Assembly (NCBI GenBank): GCA_046704785.1
Contig: JBJKRF010000072.1
Span: 1 to 48,851, forward strand
Direction of reading: 5' to 3'
DNA: 48,851 nt
Source: JBJKRF01 sp046704785
GTDB lineage: Bacteria > Chloroflexota > Anaerolineae > Anaerolineales > Villigracilaceae
Numbering within the stretch: position 1 is the first letter of the stretch; every line of letters begins with the position of its first letter. Made by a program: the position numbers and the translations under genes. The notes under the pieces were generated by a model. It made no database searches, was not told the DNA's origin, and saw only the letters and a program-made list of their open reading frames with translations. Of the stretch, positions 8,337 through 16,093 are shown piece by piece.

Positions 8337-8978
8337 TTATTGTGGGCAATCGAGCGTGAACGGCATTTGGAACTTATCGCTGCGCCCAACCACGTTTGTA
8401 TATTGGTTGAGCCCAATGAACTGATAGTACATGACAGCAGTGGCGTAGCGATAGTCAGGATTGATTTGCAACGCGGAAAAGTCGATTGTGTAATTTCCTT
8501 TTCCATCACCAGTCATCTGTATCGGTGCGCTCCACGGGCTCATCGTATGAGTCTGTTGGTCCTCCATACGATAGGCAACGTAAGCCGTCTTAATATGTGT
8601 ATCAATGGCTGTGATACCAAAAGTCACATCACCCGGAGAACATTTCAGGGAAAGCTTATCCTGAGAGCGAGTGAAGTTGGTAAATACGGCTGCTCCAACC
8701 GCCGGCGGTTCAGTGGCCGTCGCGGTGTCAGCAGGCATGGCTGTATCCGTTGGGCCAGCAGCAGCGGGTGTATCCGTCGGAACGACAGGGGCAGGCGTAT
8801 CGGTCGAAGCGGTTGTTGCAGTCGGTGCCGGCGTATCCGTTGGAACGACGGGAACAGGTGTATCCGTCGCCACTTGCGGCGCTGGCGTAGACGTAACAAC
8901 AACCACAACCGTCTGTGGGGTAGCCGGTGCACAGGCGGCTAGAACAAATACGAGGGACAGAAATAAAAGTTTTTTCAC
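8337..8978 (-). CDS. Lipoprotein with Thr/Pro repeat linker
   Basis: The 213-residue secreted lipoprotein has a signal peptide KKLLFLSLVFVLAAC with lipobox LAAC. A long low-complexity linker built from repeats close to VPTDTPAP follows (about residues 28-85). The C-terminal domain of about 120 residues (AAVFTNFTRSQDKLSLKCSPGD... to FQMPFTLDCPQ) has two cysteines that could pair. I do not recognise that domain. I start at the GTG 8978 because GAGGAGG precedes it by six bases; an upstream in-frame start at 9017 would add 13 residues before the signal. Likely cell-surface, with the linker spanning the envelope. Confidence 0.75.
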   Translation of the reverse strand: MKKLLFLSLVFVLAACAPATPQTVVVVVTSTPAPQVATDTPVPVVPTDTPAPTATTASTDTPAPVVPTDTPAAAGPTDTAMPADTATATEPPAVGAAVFTNFTRSQDKLSLKCSPGDVTFGITAIDTHIKTAYVAYRMEDQQTHTMSPWSAPIQMTGDGKGNYTIDFSALQINPDYRYATAVMYYQFIGLNQYTNVVGRSDKFQMPFTLDCPQ

Positions 8979-9412
8979 AGGGGTCCTCCTCACTTTCTCA
9001 AAAGATTTTAAAGGCAATCGCCAAATTCTCCTATTAGCCCATTTGGGCTATTCCTTCAACTAAATATGAAGCGTTTGATTCATACTCCTTTGGGAACTCT
9101 CGAAGGGCAAGCAACAACTCTGCCATACAAGCAGATTGTTTGTGTGGGCTTGAAATTCATAAAAGTTTTATTCTCATTTTTTCATACTGGTGATTTTTAG
9201 TATACACTCGATTATAGGAACCTTACAAAAACTAATAAAAATGGAAGGCGCTTGTAAGAATATAGTTTTTTGGGATTTTCAGTGGTAAAGGAGTGGATGT
9301 GTTCTCTTCGTAACCGTGATGGTTAAGATTTGCCCACCGAACCAGGGAATCCGAATCAGATAATCGACTCTCGCGCACAAGACGCCAAAGTGAAATCGTG
9401 TAAAATCAATCG
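8979..9412. other. Divergent intergenic region, 434 bases
   Basis: The region separates the minus-strand lipoprotein gene from the plus-strand sigma gene, so both promoters should lie here. A small hairpin TAGCCCA/TGGGCTA occupies 9035-9050 and would sit in the lipoprotein leader. The stretch is AT-rich. I see no gene or other structure beyond the TAAAAT box noted separately. Confidence 0.5.
9401..9406 (+). promoter_or_regulatory. -10-like TAAAAT box, leaderless start of sigma gene
   Basis: TAAAAT ends six bases before the ATG at 9413 with no ribosome-binding site between them. This is the spacing expected if the transcript begins at or next to the start codon. Confidence 0.5.
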
Positions 9413-9997
9413 ATGGATTCACTTCAGGATGACCTCGGTCTGATCGAACGTACGGCACAGGCTGACCAGACTGCTTTTCTGGCCCTATACGACCGTTACG
9501 CGGCCCGTATTTATGCGCTGACCCTGCGCATCCTTGGTGACCCTATGCTCGCCGAGGAAGCCACCCAAGACACATTCCTCAAGCTCTGGACCCGCGCCCG
9601 GTTATACCTGACGGAGCACGGCCCATTTCTAACCTGGCTCTTGACGATTGCACGTCACACGGCGCTGGACCGTTTGCGACTGGAGGGGCGGCGTCCATTG
9701 CTCTCCAACGCACAAGACCCGGAGGCTCTTTGGCCCTTACTTCCCGACGGAATCCATAATAGCGAGGAAGACCGTTGGCAAAGCCTGTATTTTGCCGTGC
9801 AGGCCCTGCCTGAAGAGCAAAAACGAGTTATCGAGCTGGCCTACTATCAGGGCTTGAGTCAGAGTGAAATCGCGGATGAATTGGGTTGGCCCCTTGGCAC
9901 GGTCAAGACGCGCATGCGCGCCGCCATGCAGGTGCTGCGGCGTGAATGGCTATATGACGAGTCTTCAAAAAATCCAAAAGCCGCTTCCTCATCGTAG
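9413..9997 (+). CDS. ECF-family RNA polymerase sigma factor
   Basis: The 194-residue protein has sigma region 2 (DQTAFLALYDRYAARIYALTLRILGDPMLAEEATQDTFLKLWTRA), which binds core polymerase and the -10 element. Region 4 is a helix-turn-helix (LPEEQKRVIELAYYQGLSQSEIADELGWPLGTVKTRMRAAM) for the -35 element. Region 3 is missing, as in the extracytoplasmic-function group. The gene is followed 20 bases later by a zinc-binding anti-sigma gene, so it is probably held inactive until an envelope signal releases it. The pair resembles SigK/RskA. ECF pairs usually control their own promoter. Confidence 0.94.
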   Translation: MDSLQDDLGLIERTAQADQTAFLALYDRYAARIYALTLRILGDPMLAEEATQDTFLKLWTRARLYLTEHGPFLTWLLTIARHTALDRLRLEGRRPLLSNAQDPEALWPLLPDGIHNSEEDRWQSLYFAVQALPEEQKRVIELAYYQGLSQSEIADELGWPLGTVKTRMRAAMQVLRREWLYDESSKNPKAASSS

Positions 9998-10017
9998 TAA
10001 GAAATAGAGAAAAGTAT

Positions 10018-10752
10018 ATGACAGAGCCTCATCTGACATTTCAAGAAAACCTGGCAGCGTATGCCCTGGGCATGCTGGAAGCCGGGGAAGCGCGCGCCTT
10101 GGAAGACCACCTGCAATCTTGCGATGAGTGCCAGGCGGAATTGGCAGATTACGAACGCATCAATGCAGGACTTCTGTCAGCCATGCTTCCCCGCCAGCCT
10201 CGCGCAGCGCTCAAGAGAGCGCTGCAAAAACGCTTGGAGACAGGCGCACGCGCATCCCGCTGGCCATTTCGATGGTCGTTGGGGCAGGTCGCACTGGCAG
10301 TTGCCCTGGTCCTTCTACTCGCACTAAACACTTATTCGATCTTTCAAACGTACACCCTCAAACAGGAACAAGCTGAGTTAAGCAGCCAGTATTACGCCGA
10401 GCAGACTGCAATCGCCATGCTCGCTTACCCAAGCACACACTCTATCGGCTTCGACCAGAAGAACATCTCCGGAAGTTTACTCATCGATAAAAAGCGAAAT
10501 CTATTGGCGCTCTTTGTCTGGCATCTGCCGCCGCCGCCCACCGGAGAAGCCTACCAAATATGGCTGATCGACCCGCAAGGAGACCGAACCAGCGGCGGCA
10601 TTTTGATGTCAGAACCAAACCAACCCTTCGTGGCAACGGTTATTGCCTCGTCGCAACCTTTGGGCAATTATATTGGAATCGGGATCACCCTCGAACCGCA
10701 GGGTGGCAGTTCCCGCCCAACCGGGCCCAACGTGCTGCACGTAGACTTCTAA
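10018..10752 (+). CDS. Anti-sigma factor, zinc-binding N-terminus and RskA-like C-terminus
   Basis: The 244-residue membrane protein carries the ZAS motif near the N-terminus (ALEDHLQSCDEC, His-x3-Cys-x2-Cys, residues about 29-40), which clamps the sigma factor. A membrane helix follows (VALAVALVLLLALNTYSIF, about residues 95-115). The outer domain is RskA-like, with LFVWHLPPPPTGEAYQIWLID and GGSSRPTGPNVLHVDF. In the family, signal-driven proteolysis of the membrane anchor frees the sigma factor. The upstream AGAGAAAAG is a weak ribosome site, so translation may be coupled to the sigma gene. Confidence 0.92.
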   Translation: MTEPHLTFQENLAAYALGMLEAGEARALEDHLQSCDECQAELADYERINAGLLSAMLPRQPRAALKRALQKRLETGARASRWPFRWSLGQVALAVALVLLLALNTYSIFQTYTLKQEQAELSSQYYAEQTAIAMLAYPSTHSIGFDQKNISGSLLIDKKRNLLALFVWHLPPPPTGEAYQIWLIDPQGDRTSGGILMSEPNQPFVATVIASSQPLGNYIGIGITLEPQGGSSRPTGPNVLHVDF

Positions 10753-10944
10753 TTTTGGGCAATATCTCTCCTTTTCTCACAAATCCCCAAAGGATAAAAA
10801 TCCATTCTCGCACTTTGGGACGTATTTTAGAATGAAACATATCGCGTTCGAATGTATTTTCTACGCGAAAACGGCCAATGATAAGTCCTCACGGTTTTGA
10901 CATGCAGACCAGCCTCCCCAACCTCAAGCTACAGACGGCGCAGG

Positions 10945-10950
10945 TATAAT
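10945..10950 (+). promoter_or_regulatory. TATAAT box, leaderless start of acyltransferase gene
   Basis: A perfect TATAAT ends six bases before the ATG at 10957 (intervening CCGCCC), with no purine-rich ribosome site. This fits a leaderless transcript. Confidence 0.6.
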
Positions 10951-10956
10951 CCGCCC

Positions 10957-11847
10957 ATGAGTGAAGCTCTCGCCGCCCTGACAGAAACCAACCTCGACGA
11001 CCTGGTCGCTGCTTTTGGTTGGCAAACTCGAGTCAGCCTGGCAAAGGCTGTGCGACGCATCTTCTATCGTGCGGCGTACAAATTTTCTCTGCAGATGCTG
11101 GCATTCGACGAAGCCGTCGCCAGGGGCGGCCTGCCCGCAGGGGCTCGACACGCACTGTACTATTACGTTCAAGACGTAAAGCTTTTCGGGGGGGAAACCC
11201 TGCCAGAAGATGGCCCCGTGCTCTTTCTTTCCAATCACCCCGGCATGACCGACACCCTGTGCCTGTTTGCCGCTATCGCACGCCCCGATCTGCGCATCAT
11301 CGCCTTCAATCGGCCCTTCCTCCGCTCGCTGCCGAACGTTAGCGAGCACCTCTTCTATATCAGTGACGATCCCGGCACACGTATGGGCGCCGTCAAAAAG
11401 GCAGCGGCTCACCTGCGCAACGGCGGCGCGCTGTTGACTTTCCCCGCCGGACAGATCGAACCCGACCCCAACGTCTACCCCGGCGCAGCAGAATCGCTCG
11501 AAGACTGGACTTCCTCTGCGGGCGTCTTCCTGCGTTTTGCGCCGCAGACGAAAGTGATTCCCACCCTGGTGCGCAGTGTCTTGTGGGACAAGGCCGTCAA
11601 ACATCCCTTGACGCGTTTCAAACAGGATCGAATGGATCGCGAGCGTCTCGGCGCGGCTTTCCAATTGCTGGCCCACGTTGTGTTCGATCTGCGCCCCCTG
11701 ACCGCCAGCGTCCAGTTTGGGCCTTCCCTGTGTCTGGATTCATCCGCCAGCACCAACGATCTTTCGGCGTTTCACACCGCCCTACTGGGTCGCATGCGCT
11801 TCCTGATCGAAAATCCACCGACGGGAATGGGAGTATCGGCACTGTGA
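10957..11847 (+). CDS. 1-acyl-sn-glycerol-3-phosphate acyltransferase-like protein
   Basis: The 296-residue protein belongs to the PlsC-type acyltransferases. Block I is LFLSNHPGMTD (His-x4-Asp, catalytic) and block III-like LLTFPAGQIEPD has Ala in place of the usual Glu (FPEG). It has no clear signal peptide but a hydrophobic N-terminal third. Members transfer fatty acyl groups to glycerol phosphates or lipid precursors at the inner membrane face. The gene overlaps the next by GTGA, implying joint work with a flippase-like protein, perhaps in making and moving a lipid. The exact acceptor is not known. The ATG 10957 is chosen because of the TATAAT just before it. Confidence 0.85.
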   Translation: MSEALAALTETNLDDLVAAFGWQTRVSLAKAVRRIFYRAAYKFSLQMLAFDEAVARGGLPAGARHALYYYVQDVKLFGGETLPEDGPVLFLSNHPGMTDTLCLFAAIARPDLRIIAFNRPFLRSLPNVSEHLFYISDDPGTRMGAVKKAAAHLRNGGALLTFPAGQIEPDPNVYPGAAESLEDWTSSAGVFLRFAPQTKVIPTLVRSVLWDKAVKHPLTRFKQDRMDRERLGAAFQLLAHVVFDLRPLTASVQFGPSLCLDSSASTNDLSAFHTALLGRMRFLIENPPTGMGVSAL

Positions 11848-12881
11848 ACGACGTGGATTTGTTGACGCAGCGACCCGCCTCCGCTGGAGGGAGCGGACGG
11901 GCAAAAGCAAAATGGATGGCCCGTTTGTTCTGGCTGGCATTGTTAAGCGGGCTGCTGTGGTGGGCGCTGCGAGACGTTCCGCTGGCAGGTGTGCTGGCCT
12001 CGATAAGCCGCCTTGAGCTCTGGCAGCTCGGCATACTGGTTGGCGTAAACGCACTCATCTTCGGCTTGATCAGCGCACGCTGGTGGGTCATCGTCCATGC
12101 GCAAAATACACGGGTGCCGTTCCTGCCACTGCTGGGCTACCGTCTCTCGGCCTTTGGGTTGAGCTATTTCACGCCGGGGCCACAGGTAGGCGGCGAGCCG
12201 CTGCAAATCATCTATCTGCAAAAACATCAAGGCTTGAGTTATGCGCGGGCCACAGCCTCCGTCCTGATGGATAAACTCCTGGAATTTTTAGCTAATTTTC
12301 TATTCCTGGCCTTCGGGCTGTACGCCGCTTTCAGCGTGGGGCTGATCTCTGGGAGCAGGGGGCAATTCACGGGGAGTCTGATCCCGCTGGCGGTGCTGTT
12401 CCTCTGGCCGCTGGTTCACATCGTGTTGCTCTACCGCGGACGCCATCCCTTCTCAGCATTGTTGCGCGCCGCCGGGCCTCGCTTGAACAATCTGAGTCTG
12501 GCGCGTCTGATCATCGTAGCCGAGCACATGGCGGCGACGTTTTGCCGCCGCCACCTGGGCGCGCTGCTTGCATCGCTGGGAGTTTCTTTGCTATCATGGG
12601 TAGGGATGATTTTGGAATACGGCCTGATGTTGCGCTTCCTGGACCTGCCGTTGGACGGGTTGCAAGCCCTGGCAGCGCTGGCAGCCGTCCGTCTGGCCTT
12701 CCTGGTGCCGCTGCCCGCCGGCCTGGGTGCGCTGGAAGCGGCGCAGGTTTTTGCCATGACGGCCTTCGGTCTTCCGGCGGCGACCGGCATCAGCTTGAGC
12801 CTGTTGATGCGCGGGCGCGACATCCTCTTGGGCGGCGCCGGATTGTTGCTTGCCGGTAGCGCCTATACCCATCACGGATGA
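11844..12881 (+). CDS. Lysylphosphatidylglycerol synthase TM-region/flippase-like membrane protein
   Basis: The 345-residue integral membrane protein has about eight hydrophobic segments and the family motif FGLSYFTPGPQVGGEPLQIIYLQKHQGLSYARATASVLMDKLLEF, broken here at its conserved Pro-Gly and Gly-Glu. It resembles the MprF flippase half (UPF0104). Family members move or sense lipids, but most standalone ones are unstudied. The start is the GTG at 11844, overlapping the acyltransferase stop by four bases, so the two are translationally coupled. A longer reading from 11583 runs inside the acyltransferase gene in another frame and is rejected. Confidence 0.86.
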   Translation: MNDVDLLTQRPASAGGSGRAKAKWMARLFWLALLSGLLWWALRDVPLAGVLASISRLELWQLGILVGVNALIFGLISARWWVIVHAQNTRVPFLPLLGYRLSAFGLSYFTPGPQVGGEPLQIIYLQKHQGLSYARATASVLMDKLLEFLANFLFLAFGLYAAFSVGLISGSRGQFTGSLIPLAVLFLWPLVHIVLLYRGRHPFSALLRAAGPRLNNLSLARLIIVAEHMAATFCRRHLGALLASLGVSLLSWVGMILEYGLMLRFLDLPLDGLQALAALAAVRLAFLVPLPAGLGALEAAQVFAMTAFGLPAATGISLSLLMRGRDILLGGAGLLLAGSAYTHHG

Positions 12882-13017
12882 AAACGTCCACAGGGGCGAT
12901 ACTGCCCGTTCCCGCTCGGTAAAAGGCGCAGTTTTCATCCGCGGGCATTATATAACCAGTAAGCAGCCAGCATGGATGACTGGCACAAAACGGGTTCCCT
13001 CGTGGAACCTGCCAACC

Positions 13018-13115
13018 TAGTACCGCAACTCCCTTAAGGTTGTAGGGTTGCATTCTGAATTTCTTCCCCGAAAAACAGGTCTTGCGCTCTCCACTTCCAT
13101 AAAATTGCGGCACTA
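13018..13115. repeat. MITE-like repeat, copy A
   Basis: The 98-base element has terminal inverted repeats TAGTACCGCAA and TAGTGCCGCAA (one mismatch in 11). Its interior matches copy B at 26076-26169 with about ten differences in 79 aligned positions. It is intergenic, ends about 20 bases before the next start codon, and has no coding capacity. Confidence 0.75.
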
Positions 13116-13134
13116 GGAGTGAAGGAGAAAAATC

Positions 13135-13530
13135 GTGAAACTCACATCGAATCGCATTGGCATCGTCGTAACTTCGCTGATAACCGCCGTCTTACACGCC
13201 GCGGCGGCGTCTGACACGGTGCTGTTTCCGGCCGGCCCCGACCCGCTGTTCGCCCTGAACGCGCTTGGATATGTAGGGCTGTTGGGCGCATATTTTCTAC
13301 CCTTCCCTTTTTTCCAAAACCGGCACAAGTTGGTGCGTTGGACATTATTCGGCTACGCCATCCTGAGCATCCTGGCATGGATCTTTATTTGGGTCATTCA
13401 ATACGTTATCATCCGCGGCACGCCTTTCTTCAGCCGGGACTCGGTGTACGGCGTTCCCGCCAAGATCGCCGAACTACTGCTGCTGTTTTTCTTGTGGTCT
13501 GACAAACCGCAGGCCGAAGAATCGGCTTGA
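13135..13530 (+). CDS. Small integral membrane protein, unknown
   Basis: The 131-residue protein has about four hydrophobic segments (IGIVVTSLITAVLHAAAA; ALNALGYVGLLGAYFLPF; WTLFGYAILSILAWIFIWVI; IAELLLLFFLW) and a short polar tail KPQAEESA. I recognise no family or catalytic residues. The GTG start is supported by AGTGAAGGAG just upstream, right after MITE-like copy A, so the repeat forms most of its 5' region. It is followed 46 bases later by the dehydrogenase gene, but a functional link is not evident. Confidence 0.7.
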   Translation: MKLTSNRIGIVVTSLITAVLHAAAASDTVLFPAGPDPLFALNALGYVGLLGAYFLPFPFFQNRHKLVRWTLFGYAILSILAWIFIWVIQYVIIRGTPFFSRDSVYGVPAKIAELLLLFFLWSDKPQAEESA

Positions 13531-13576
13531 TATGATGGTCCAATGCCTCCGCCCGGCGCCAGGGATAGGATAAAAT

Positions 13577-14593
13577 ATGCCTATCCGTCGGACAGTTTTC
13601 TTTACTGCACCACGCTGTGTGGAAGTGCGCGAAGAACAATTGCCCGCGCCGGGCCCTGGGCAATTACTGGTCGAGACGCTTTGCTCGGCCATCAGTTCGG
13701 GAACCGAACTGCTCGTTTACCGGGGCGAATTCCCCCGCCAGGTCGCTGTGGATGCGGTCATCCCGGCGCTGGTCGGTGATTTTTCGTACCCACTGGCTTA
13801 CGGCTACTCTGCGGTGGGACGTGTAGCAAACCTGGGCCAGGGTCTGTCAGAAGATTGGATCGGGCGCCTGGTTTTTTCCTTTCAGCCTCATACTACCCAT
13901 TTTCTGACCACCCCTGAAGCGGTTCATATCGTCCCGGAAGGATGCTCGCCCGAGACGGCTTGCTTCTTACCGAATACGGAAACGGCGGTCAGCCTCGTCC
14001 AGGACGGCGCGCCTCTGCTCGGCGAACGCGCCTTGGTGCTCGGCCAAGGCATCATCGGTTTGCTAACGACTGCCTTGTTGGCCGCTTTCCCGCTCGAAAG
14101 CCTGGTGACCGCCGATTGCTTTCCAGCGCGCCGTAAAGCCGCCCTCGAATTAGGCGCAACTGCCTGCCTGGACCCCGGCCTCTCCGACTTCCGCCAACAG
14201 GCGCGACTCCTGCTTCCATCCGGCGCCGACCTGACCTTCGAGCTTTCGGGGCAACCCGCCACACTCAACGACGCCATCGCACTGACCACCTTCAGCGGGC
14301 GTGTGTTGATCGGCTCCTGGTACGGCGAGAAGCAGGCGCCCATTGCGTTGGGCAGCACCTTTCACCGTTCGCGCATCCGGCTGTTCTCCTCGCAAGTCAG
14401 CAGCATTGCGCCAGAGTTGTGCGGGCGTTGGAACAAACCTCGCCGCTTCGATGTTACCTGGAAGGCCCTGCATCGCATCCAGCCGGAAAGATGGGTCACG
14501 CAGCGCTTCTCGATCGAGGAAGCCGTCGAAGCATATCGTTTTCTCGACCAGGCCTCCGCCGAGACGATCCAGATTCTATTCGACCATCGTTAG
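13577..14593 (+). CDS. Zinc-type alcohol dehydrogenase-like (MDR) oxidoreductase
   Basis: The 338-residue medium-chain dehydrogenase starts with the GroES-like domain (PAPGPGQLLVETLCSAISSGTELLVYRGEFP). The Rossmann domain follows around ALVLGQGIIGLLTTALLAAFP (GxGxxG) and the acidic/charged loop TADCFPARRKAALELGA. The four-cysteine structural zinc lobe is missing. The closest general resemblance is to BchC-like and other sugar/polyol-type MDR enzymes in clusters with PTPS homologues. It leads a tight group with the next two genes (gaps 11 and -1), pointing to one pathway. AGGAT and AAAAT just before the ATG may serve as a -10 box. Confidence 0.82.
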   Translation: MPIRRTVFFTAPRCVEVREEQLPAPGPGQLLVETLCSAISSGTELLVYRGEFPRQVAVDAVIPALVGDFSYPLAYGYSAVGRVANLGQGLSEDWIGRLVFSFQPHTTHFLTTPEAVHIVPEGCSPETACFLPNTETAVSLVQDGAPLLGERALVLGQGIIGLLTTALLAAFPLESLVTADCFPARRKAALELGATACLDPGLSDFRQQARLLLPSGADLTFELSGQPATLNDAIALTTFSGRVLIGSWYGEKQAPIALGSTFHRSRIRLFSSQVSSIAPELCGRWNKPRRFDVTWKALHRIQPERWVTQRFSIEEAVEAYRFLDQASAETIQILFDHR

Positions 14594-14604
14594 GGAGATT
14601 TTAC

Positions 14605-14982
14605 ATGTACACGCTTGCCATCCGGCGCGATTTCATCGCCCGTCATTACCTGATTGGCGGCGATTGGGGTCCCGAAAACTTTCCCAACTCACATCACTAC
14701 GTGCTCGAACTGCAACTTAGCGGCGACGCGCTCGACCCACACGGCTACCTGGCCGACATCGTCGAAGTGGAGAAGCAACTCGGCGATGTGCTCTTACATT
14801 ACAAAGAAAAAATGCTCAACGACCTGCCCGAATTTGCAGGACTCAACCCATCCATCGAGCACTTCTCGCGCATCTTGTGCATCACGCTCAACGAGCGCAT
14901 TCGCGCGCAAAACATCCATACACTGCGAGTTGTGCTTTGGGAAAATGAAGCAATCTGGGCCGCTTACGAACACACACGCTAA
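14605..14982 (+). CDS. 6-pyruvoyltetrahydropterin synthase/QueD-like protein lacking the catalytic Cys
   Basis: The 125-residue protein has the T-fold layout of PTPS/QueD. The first zinc His is in DFIARHYL and the other two are in NSHHYVLEL. The downstream DIVEVEKQLGDVL and the Glu in LRVVLWENEAIWAAYE match the substrate-anchoring region. In QueD a Cys lies a few residues before the His pair (CxxxHGH-like); here the segment is GPENFPNSHHY, with Glu and no Cys. That suggests altered chemistry, as in PTPS-III enzymes that use Glu. AGGGAG precedes the ATG, and the stop overlaps the next start as TAATG. Confidence 0.8.
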   Translation: MYTLAIRRDFIARHYLIGGDWGPENFPNSHHYVLELQLSGDALDPHGYLADIVEVEKQLGDVLLHYKEKMLNDLPEFAGLNPSIEHFSRILCITLNERIRAQNIHTLRVVLWENEAIWAAYEHTR

Positions 14983-16052
14983 TGAATCTGGGTCTCATCA
15001 TCTACGGCACACTCAGCACACTTTCTGGCGGTTACCTGTACGACCGCGAGCTGGTCGCTTCACTGCGCGAGCAGGGCGACACCGTTGAAATCATTTCGCT
15101 GCCCTGGCGCAGCTACGCCGCACACCTGAGTGACAACTTCCAGTTCCGCCTGCCGCCCGGCCTCGACCTGCTCCTACAAGACGAACTGAACCACCCCTCG
15201 TTGCTCGCCGCCAACCGGGCAACGCATCCCTGTCCCGTCGTCAGCATCGTCCACCACCTGCGCTCGTCCGAACAACGCCCGGCCTGGCAAAACATTTTCT
15301 ATCGACTCGTCGAACGCAGATACCTGCAAAGCGTCGACGCATTCATCTTTAATTCAGCCACAACGAAACAAGTTGTCACCGCGCTGGTTGGGGAAAACAA
15401 GCCTGCGCTGACCGCCTACCCGCCCAGCGACCGTTTTAAGAGCGGGCTCCCCGCCAGCGCTATCCGCTTGCGAGCAGCCAACTCTCCCCCCTTACGTCTA
15501 CTCTTCCTCGGCAACCTGATTCCGCGCAAAGGCCTGCAGACCGTACTCGAAGCCATCGCTCAACTACCCGACGGCACCTGCCACTTGGACGTCATCGGCT
15601 CGCCGGACGCAGATCCCCTCTACACGCACGAGATGCAACAACTGGCCGAGACGCGCTGTCCGCCTGGAGCCGCGCATTTCTACGGCGTGCTCGATGATGA
15701 GACGCTCACCGAAAAACTCCGGGAGGCGCACGTGCTGGTTGTGCCTTCCTCCTACGAAGGCTTCGGCATCGTCTACCTGGAAGGCATGGCTTTCGGCCTG
15801 CCGGCCATCGGCACCCTGGCCGGCGCTGCCGGCGAGATCATCACCGACGGCGAGAACGGCTACCTGATCCCACCGGGCAACGCCCAGGCGTTGGCAGCCC
15901 GCCTGGGAGCGTTGTCCACCGACCGGGCCTCGCTGGTGCGCCTTTCGCTAAACGCCCTGGAACGTTACGGCCAAGCGCCCACCTGGCAGGAAACGGCCAG
16001 GCGCATCAGAGAATTTTTACTGGATTTATGCGAGGAGCGTAACAATCACTGA
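14982..16052 (+). CDS. GT4-family glycosyltransferase
   Basis: The 356-residue GT-B enzyme shows the acceptor half, starting LGLIIYGTLSTLSGGYLYDRELV, and the nucleotide-sugar half with LLFLGNLIPRKGLQTVLEAI and the retaining ExFGxxxxE signature in EGFGIVYLEGMAFGLPAIGT. Such enzymes transfer a sugar from UDP- or GDP-sugars to lipids, glycans or small molecules. Its one-base overlap with the pterin-synthase homologue hints at a pterin-like or other small acceptor, but this is inference. The next gene is convergent, 41 bases away. Confidence 0.86.
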   Translation: MNLGLIIYGTLSTLSGGYLYDRELVASLREQGDTVEIISLPWRSYAAHLSDNFQFRLPPGLDLLLQDELNHPSLLAANRATHPCPVVSIVHHLRSSEQRPAWQNIFYRLVERRYLQSVDAFIFNSATTKQVVTALVGENKPALTAYPPSDRFKSGLPASAIRLRAANSPPLRLLFLGNLIPRKGLQTVLEAIAQLPDGTCHLDVIGSPDADPLYTHEMQQLAETRCPPGAAHFYGVLDDETLTEKLREAHVLVVPSSYEGFGIVYLEGMAFGLPAIGTLAGAAGEIITDGENGYLIPPGNAQALAARLGALSTDRASLVRLSLNALERYGQAPTWQETARRIREFLLDLCEERNNH

Positions 16053-16093
16053 CATCCCCCCTGATCAATGTGTCGAAAACGACCTGTAAACAG

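Noticed and set aside
8671..9063. Plus-strand Val/Gly-rich frame opposite the lipoprotein linker
   Set aside because: It is the complement of the VPTDTPAP repeat of the minus-strand lipoprotein, which has a clear signal peptide and ribosome site.
9287..9301. AAAGGAGTGGATGTG occurs here and again at 46796-46810
   Set aside because: A 15-base exact match between an intergenic spot and the SLATT ribosome site, with unlike surroundings. It looks like chance; no frame of use follows at 9296.
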